The notes under the pieces are model-generated. The model was given only the letters and a program-made list of their open reading frames with translations, was not told the origin of the DNA and made no database searches. DNA of 10,657 nt from positions 1 to 10,657 of the forward strand of contig DATLBY010000094.1 in assembly GCA_035526665.1 (NCBI GenBank). The letters are read 5' to 3'. Source of the stretch: DATLBY01 sp035526665. GTDB lineage: Bacteria; Acidobacteriota; Terriglobia; Bryobacterales; Bryobacteraceae. Positions 7,349-10,657 of this stretch are shown here, in pieces. Every line of letters starts with the position of its first letter. The first letter of the stretch is position 1. A program made the translations under genes and the position numbers.

Positions 7349-7352
7349 GGAG
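7349..7352 (+). promoter_or_regulatory. Ribosome binding site of the LysR-type regulator
   Basis: GGAG at 7349-7352 sits 6 nt before ATG 7359. This favours ATG 7359 over the in-frame GTG at 7311, which lies inside the predicted operator and would add 16 residues before the family's normal N-terminus. Confidence 0.6.
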
Positions 7353-7358
7353 CCGGCA

Positions 7359-8384
7359 ATGAATCTGCACCAGCTTTCCATATTTCGAGCGATCGTAGAG
7401 ACCGGAAGCTTTTCAAAGGCCGCGGCGCATTTGGGCTTAGCGCAATCTGCCGTTAGCTATCACATGAAAGCGCTGGAAAAGGAGCTTGGCGGACCATTAT
7501 TCTCCCGCGCTAATAACAAAATCCAAATCAGCGAAAAAGGCGAGCGGCTGTGCCGGCACACCGACAAGATTTTTCAGGCAGTTGCAGACGCTGAGATCGA
7601 TCTGTACGCTCAAGAGCCGCCCTCTCCCCAACTGCACTTCGGTTTGGCCGTGTCGAGTCTCAATCACCGGCTGCCGGCGTATGTGAGGAGTGTCCAGGAG
7701 GCCTGCCCCGGTCTGCATTTCCGCCTGCTGACCGGCAACACGCCGCATGTTCTGGAGTGTTTGCGCAGCGGCGCCGCGGACCTGGGCATCGTCAGCATGC
7801 CGGTGCACGATCCCGAGATCCGCGTGAGCCCACTGTTTAATGAGGAAGAGGAGATGGTGGTGGTGACCAACCGGGAGAGCCCATTGGCGAGCCTGCGCGA
7901 GATCTCGCCCGCCGATCTCTGCCGTTTGCCTCTCATTCTGTACAACAAAACGACGGCTACCCGCGCCAGCCTGGACGACTTTTTCGCAACCGCGGGAATC
8001 ACACCGGCGATTTTTATGGAGGTGGACCGCGAGGACACCATTCTTACACTGGTACGCAGCGGACTGGGCGCAACAATTTTGCCGCGCTGTTTCCTGGACA
8101 CAATCCGCAAGGATGCATTTTTGCATTTCCTGCGATTAAAGAATGCGTATTTGCGCCGTCAGGTGGGGGTAGCGGTCAAGGCAGGAGCGAAGCTGCCCGC
8201 TCTGGTAAATACGGCGCTGCATTTATGCCGGGAGCATTTCCACGAAGCGGGCTCCCCTCCCGAGAGCCGATGCGCTCAGGCGCCCGCTGTTACGACCAAA
8301 CCCACGGCCGGTGCGACGGAGACGCGGCGGATCCGGTCGGCCTCTCCTCCCGGCGTAGCTTCCAAAGCCCTCGACCGCCATTAG
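7359..8384 (+). CDS. LysR-type transcriptional regulator
   Basis: 341-aa DNA-binding regulator. From ATG 7359 the protein begins MNLHQLSIFRAIVETGSFSK, the standard LysR N-terminus, with the winged helix-turn-helix over residues 1-60 (AAAHLGLAQSAVSYHMKALE at 21-40 is the helix-turn-helix core). The periplasmic-binding-protein-like effector domain follows to about residue 294 (LHLCREHF). The family normally ends there. This one continues with about 47 residues rich in Pro, Ala, Thr and Arg that look unlike a folded domain. It is divergent from the five-gene operon, with T-N11-A palindromes between them, so it most likely senses the operon's substrate or an intermediate and activates it while regulating itself. 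The effector cannot be told from sequence. It could also read through into the sulfatase gene, 110 bp further on the same strand. Confidence 0.95.
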   Translation: MNLHQLSIFRAIVETGSFSKAAAHLGLAQSAVSYHMKALEKELGGPLFSRANNKIQISEKGERLCRHTDKIFQAVADAEIDLYAQEPPSPQLHFGLAVSSLNHRLPAYVRSVQEACPGLHFRLLTGNTPHVLECLRSGAADLGIVSMPVHDPEIRVSPLFNEEEEMVVVTNRESPLASLREISPADLCRLPLILYNKTTATRASLDDFFATAGITPAIFMEVDREDTILTLVRSGLGATILPRCFLDTIRKDAFLHFLRLKNAYLRRQVGVAVKAGAKLPALVNTALHLCREHFHEAGSPPESRCAQAPAVTTKPTAGATETRRIRSASPPGVASKALDRH

Positions 8385-8500
8385 CGGCCGGGCGCCGAAC
8401 CCTGTCCGGTCCCGGCACACATCAATGAAATAGATCGGGTCGATGAAGGTTCCGTATTCGCGCGCGCCGGCATGCCGTGATAGACTTCCGGCTCATGAGA
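8276..8500 (-). pseudogene. Possible remnant of a convergent gene 3' end (three frames)
   Basis: Read on the minus strand, this stretch gives protein-like segments in different frames: EPEVYHGMPAR (near 8494-8460), then EYGTFIDPIYFIDVCRDRTG from 8459 on and further through ARPLMAVEGFGSY, then in a third frame DRIRRVSVAPAVGLVVTAGA ending at TGA 8278-8276. The first join falls exactly at the alternating CG tract 8459-8467, where loss of one CG dinucleotide would restore one frame. The plus-strand reading here is the odd tail of the LysR protein and the space before the sulfatase. I do not recognise the family. It could equally be antisense noise in GC-rich DNA. Confidence 0.15.
8387..8416 (+). 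terminator. GC-rich hairpin just after the lysR stop
   Basis: GCCGGG (8387-8392) pairs with CCCGGC (8411-8416), and CCG (8395-8397) with CGG (8407-8409) continues the stem around a 9-nt loop. It begins 3 nt after the lysR stop codon but no T-run follows, so it is at best a weak or factor-assisted terminator. Such stems are frequent by chance in GC-rich DNA. Confidence 0.25.
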
Positions 8501-9964
8501 GTCCCCCCGATAACGCGCCGCTCGCTACTAGCCGGAGCCGCCGGCGCGCTCGCAGCGCAGCAGCCGCAGGTCCAGCCGCCCAATGTTCTCTTCGTCTTTC
8601 CCGACCAGATACGCGCGCAGGAGGTCGGCTATAACGGTGGCAAAAATGTACCCACTCCTCACATCGATCGCCTGGCATCCCAAGGCGTAATTTTCACGAA
8701 TGCTCTTTCGTCGTGTCCCCTGTGCACGCCGTACCGCGCCATGCTGCAGACGGGACGCTGGCCCACGCTGAGCGGTGGCATGCTCAACTTCGTAAATCTC
8801 CCGGCCACCGGGCAATCCATGGCGGACATCTTTTCGCGGGCCGGCTACGATACCGGCTTCATCGGTAAATGGCACCTTTCGGCGGGCAGGTTGGCGGGTA
8901 CTCTGAAGCGCGGCGCCCCGCCTCCGCCACTTGCTGAAAGTGAGTTCGTACCGCCCGGCCCGGCGCGGCACGGTTACCAATACTGGGCCGCCTATAACTT
9001 CCATTCCAATTTCACGAAAGCCTTCTACTACCGGGATACGCCGGAGCGGCTGACCATGCCGCACTACGAAACGGATTCCGAAACAGACATGGCGATTGAT
9101 TTCATGCGAACCCGCGCCGCCGCCGGGAAGCCGTTCTTTCTCACGGTGGCGCCGCACCCACCGCATCCGCCTTGGCGCGCCGAGCAGACTCCCGCCGGCT
9201 GCCTCGAACGTGTCGCCAAGGATCTCTACTGGCGGCCGAACGTAAAAGGCCGCGTGGAGCCGCCCGGGCGCGATCCGCGGTACTATTTCGCGATGCTCGC
9301 CAACACCGACGATAACCTGGGACGCCTCACGAAGTTTTTAGACGACTCCGGCCTGGCGGATAACACCATCGTTGTATTTACCTCAGATCACGGCGAGATG
9401 CTGGGCAGCCACGGCCGCTACAACAAAATGGTTCCGTACGCCGAAGCAGTAGACGTTCCGCTCATCGTCCGCTGGCCGAGGCATATCCCTGGTGGGCAGA
9501 ATCGGGATACCCTCTACACGCCCATGGATCACCTGCCGACGTTGGCCTCTCTTTGTCGTCTCCCCAAACCCGGGCTGGCCGATGGTCTGGATCTCTCGGG
9601 TTCGGTGCTCGGACGCAAGGGCCCGGAGCCCGACGCGGCACTCATGATGAATTTCGTCTCTCATTGGGATTTCCCGGAGAGCGGCACGGATTGGCCGGAG
9701 TGGCGCGCCCTCCGGACCACGCAACACACCTATGTGCATTGGCTGAACGGATCGGAGGAATTCTACGACAACATCGCCGATCCCTACCAGCTCCGCAATC
9801 TCTTTGACGGCCGGAATGCGCCGGAGGCGATGAGCCGGCTGCGTCCCCGTCTGCAAGAGATGTTGCGCAGCAGCCACGATGAGTTTCTGCCGGGCAGCGC
9901 CTACGCGGAATGGTTGACGCCGCAACGCGATTTCAAACGCAATGCGCTTGGTCCGCTAACCTGA
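8495..9964 (+). CDS. Tat-exported formylglycine-dependent sulfatase
   Basis: 489-aa exported sulfatase of the alkaline-phosphatase superfamily, expected to cleave sulfate esters from glycans or small molecules in the periplasm. The start ATG 8495 gives a Tat signal (TRRSLLAGAAGALAA, about residues 8-22). A GTG at 8477 would add 6 residues before it; neither start has a clear Shine-Dalgarno. The metal site begins with FPDQ (35-38, D37). The sulfatase signature CTPYR is at 77-81, with C77 the residue normally converted to formylglycine, followed by AMLQTG. GKWHL at 124-128 supplies K125 and H127, and FTSDHGE at 295-301 supplies D298 and H299, with K311 in the following NKM. All catalytic positions seem intact, and the length fits type S1 sulfatases. 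No maturating enzyme is in the window. It follows lysR on the same strand after 110 bp and converges with the GH172-like gene. Substrate not readable. Confidence 0.95.
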   Translation: MRVPPITRRSLLAGAAGALAAQQPQVQPPNVLFVFPDQIRAQEVGYNGGKNVPTPHIDRLASQGVIFTNALSSCPLCTPYRAMLQTGRWPTLSGGMLNFVNLPATGQSMADIFSRAGYDTGFIGKWHLSAGRLAGTLKRGAPPPPLAESEFVPPGPARHGYQYWAAYNFHSNFTKAFYYRDTPERLTMPHYETDSETDMAIDFMRTRAAAGKPFFLTVAPHPPHPPWRAEQTPAGCLERVAKDLYWRPNVKGRVEPPGRDPRYYFAMLANTDDNLGRLTKFLDDSGLADNTIVVFTSDHGEMLGSHGRYNKMVPYAEAVDVPLIVRWPRHIPGGQNRDTLYTPMDHLPTLASLCRLPKPGLADGLDLSGSVLGRKGPEPDAALMMNFVSHWDFPESGTDWPEWRALRTTQHTYVHWLNGSEEFYDNIADPYQLRNLFDGRNAPEAMSRLRPRLQEMLRSSHDEFLPGSAYAEWLTPQRDFKRNALGPLT

Positions 9965-9979
9965 TCAGCCGGGTTCCTG

Positions 9980-10657
9980 CTATTGGGGACGCTCGGAATA
10001 CCAGAAGGCGACACCGCGGTACGGCCCCAGGTACTCGTTGTGTTCGCCGTGCTCAAACCCGATCACCGCGGAGCGTGTAAAGTTGACGCGATCCGCTATA
10101 TGGAAGCGATACGCAATCTTGGGTTTCTGAGTGTCGAGCATGCCATAAAGGGGACGCGTCAGCGGACCACCGAAAAAATACCAGCCACAGCGGAAATAAT
10201 CTTCTGTCCCTGTGCCGTGCCAGGCGGGAGGAAACTTTTCGCCGTCTACATAGAAGCGGTCATCGCCTTCCATGGTTTTGTCGGCCAGCTCAAGAATCGT
10301 CCCCACATAATGACCCCGGCCTGTCGTGTTTAGAATCTCTATATCGTGGCCCGGCCGCGTCGTATCCTGGACCTTACTCGCGCGGAAATAGAAGTGCTCT
10401 TTGTCCGGCCAGCCGGAGCGATGGCGCGTTTGGACGGACACGCGCCCGTCTCCCTGCAGCTCCACGCGCAGCGATGTACGATGCGGCATAGGGAAGCGCG
10501 CATAGTACGTGCCGTCCGCCGCGACTCCCAACAGCAGCGATTCCATGCGGGCGGCGGGCCTCGCGCCGCGTGAAAAGCCCCAGAATTCCGACACCTTCAT
10601 CGACACAGTCTCGCCGTTGTCAGCCGTGATGCGTATGGAGCACGAGTCTGGATCGCC
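9980..10657 (-). CDS. DUF2961 / GH172-family glycoside hydrolase-like protein (5' end beyond right edge)
   Basis: C-terminal 225 residues of a DUF2961 (GH172) protein; the frame is open to the right edge, so the start is outside and the internal GTG/ATG at 10606/10600 are not the true start. Characterised GH172 members act on fructofuranose or D-arabinofuranose glycans, and most others are untested. The family pattern is clear: GHYVGT, then MEGDDRFYVDGE, then GTGTEDYF, in the order and spacing usual for the jelly-roll core, with carboxylates in the last two motifs as likely active-site residues. The chain ends RGVAFWYSERPQ, the usual family C-terminus. It converges on the sulfatase with 15 bp between stop codons (9965-9979), in which I see no terminator hairpin. 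It probably belongs to a separate glycan-degradation transcription unit coming from the right. Confidence 0.9.
   Translation of the reverse strand, partial: GDPDSCSIRITADNGETVSMKVSEFWGFSRGARPAARMESLLLGVAADGTYYARFPMPHRTSLRVELQGDGRVSVQTRHRSGWPDKEHFYFRASKVQDTTRPGHDIEILNTTGRGHYVGTILELADKTMEGDDRFYVDGEKFPPAWHGTGTEDYFRCGWYFFGGPLTRPLYGMLDTQKPKIAYRFHIADRVNFTRSAVIGFEHGEHNEYLGPYRGVAFWYSERPQ

Noticed and set aside
7311..7358. GTG at 7311 as the start of the LysR regulator
   Set aside because: It would add 16 residues before the canonical MNLHQL start, has no ribosome binding site, and lies inside the predicted operator.
7497..8126. 209-codon minus-strand frame inside lysR
   Set aside because: Antisense shadow of a regulator with a clear helix-turn-helix and effector domain; no family features on the minus strand.
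4257..8440. Exact 16-bp direct match at 4257-4272 and 8425-8440 (begins atgaaatagatc)
   Set aside because: A single 16-bp match is only mildly unlikely in a 10.6-kb window, neither side extends it, and both minus-strand readings encode PIYF-like peptides, so shared codons explain it better than a mobile repeat.
8528..9166. 212-codon minus-strand frame inside the sulfatase
   Set aside because: It overlaps the part encoding the sulfatase signature and shows no motif of its own.
9965..9979. Shared bidirectional terminator between the sulfatase and the GH172-like gene
   Set aside because: Only 15 bp, with no inverted repeat or T-run that I can see.

Overview
The window looks like a chromosomal piece of a soil-type Acidobacteriota genome, probably of the Bryobacteraceae/Solibacter kind. 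This is an inference from three things: a large Oar-like TonB-dependent transporter with an N-terminal carboxypeptidase-regulatory-like domain and the LPLNGRNF plug signature that is heavily expanded in that phylum; Tat-exported carbohydrate-active proteins (an Asp-box protein and a sulfatase) next to a DUF2961/GH172 protein; and GC-rich, tightly packed genes. I see no mobile element, CRISPR array, tRNA or rRNA.

Left part, minus strand (7244 down to the left edge). Five genes run in one direction with almost no space between them: a secreted CehA/McbA-like (PHP-type) metallohydrolase, an Oar-like TonB-dependent transporter, a Tat-exported Asp-box (sialidase-fold) protein, a cytoplasmic fumarylacetoacetate-hydrolase (FAH) family enzyme, and a Gfo/Idh/MocA oxidoreductase that is cut by the window edge. 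Junctions are 25 bp (or an 8-bp overlap), 3 bp, 7 bp and a 4-bp ATGA overlap. This is almost certainly one operon. It encodes periplasmic or surface hydrolysis, outer-membrane uptake and two cytoplasmic catabolic steps. Its substrate cannot be read from the sequence.

Middle (7245-8384). A LysR-type regulator is transcribed divergently. The 114-bp region between it and the operon holds a perfect 6-7-6 palindrome of the LysR T-N11-A type, a second palindrome overlapping it, and a consensus-like promoter (TTGACA-N17-TATGAC) for the operon. The T-N11-A palindrome is centred about 65 bp upstream of the predicted operon transcription start, where LysR regulators classically bind. The regulator therefore very probably controls the operon and itself. 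Its C-terminus carries an extra tail of about 47 residues, and the opposite strand there shows protein-like but broken reading frames, possibly the remnant of a lost convergent gene.

Right part (8495 to the right edge). A Tat-exported formylglycine-type sulfatase (CTPYR motif) on the plus strand converges with a DUF2961/GH172-family glycoside hydrolase-like gene on the minus strand, which is cut by the right edge. Only 15 bp separate their stop codons. These fit the same theme of breaking down sulfated or complex glycans, but they are not part of the minus-strand operon.
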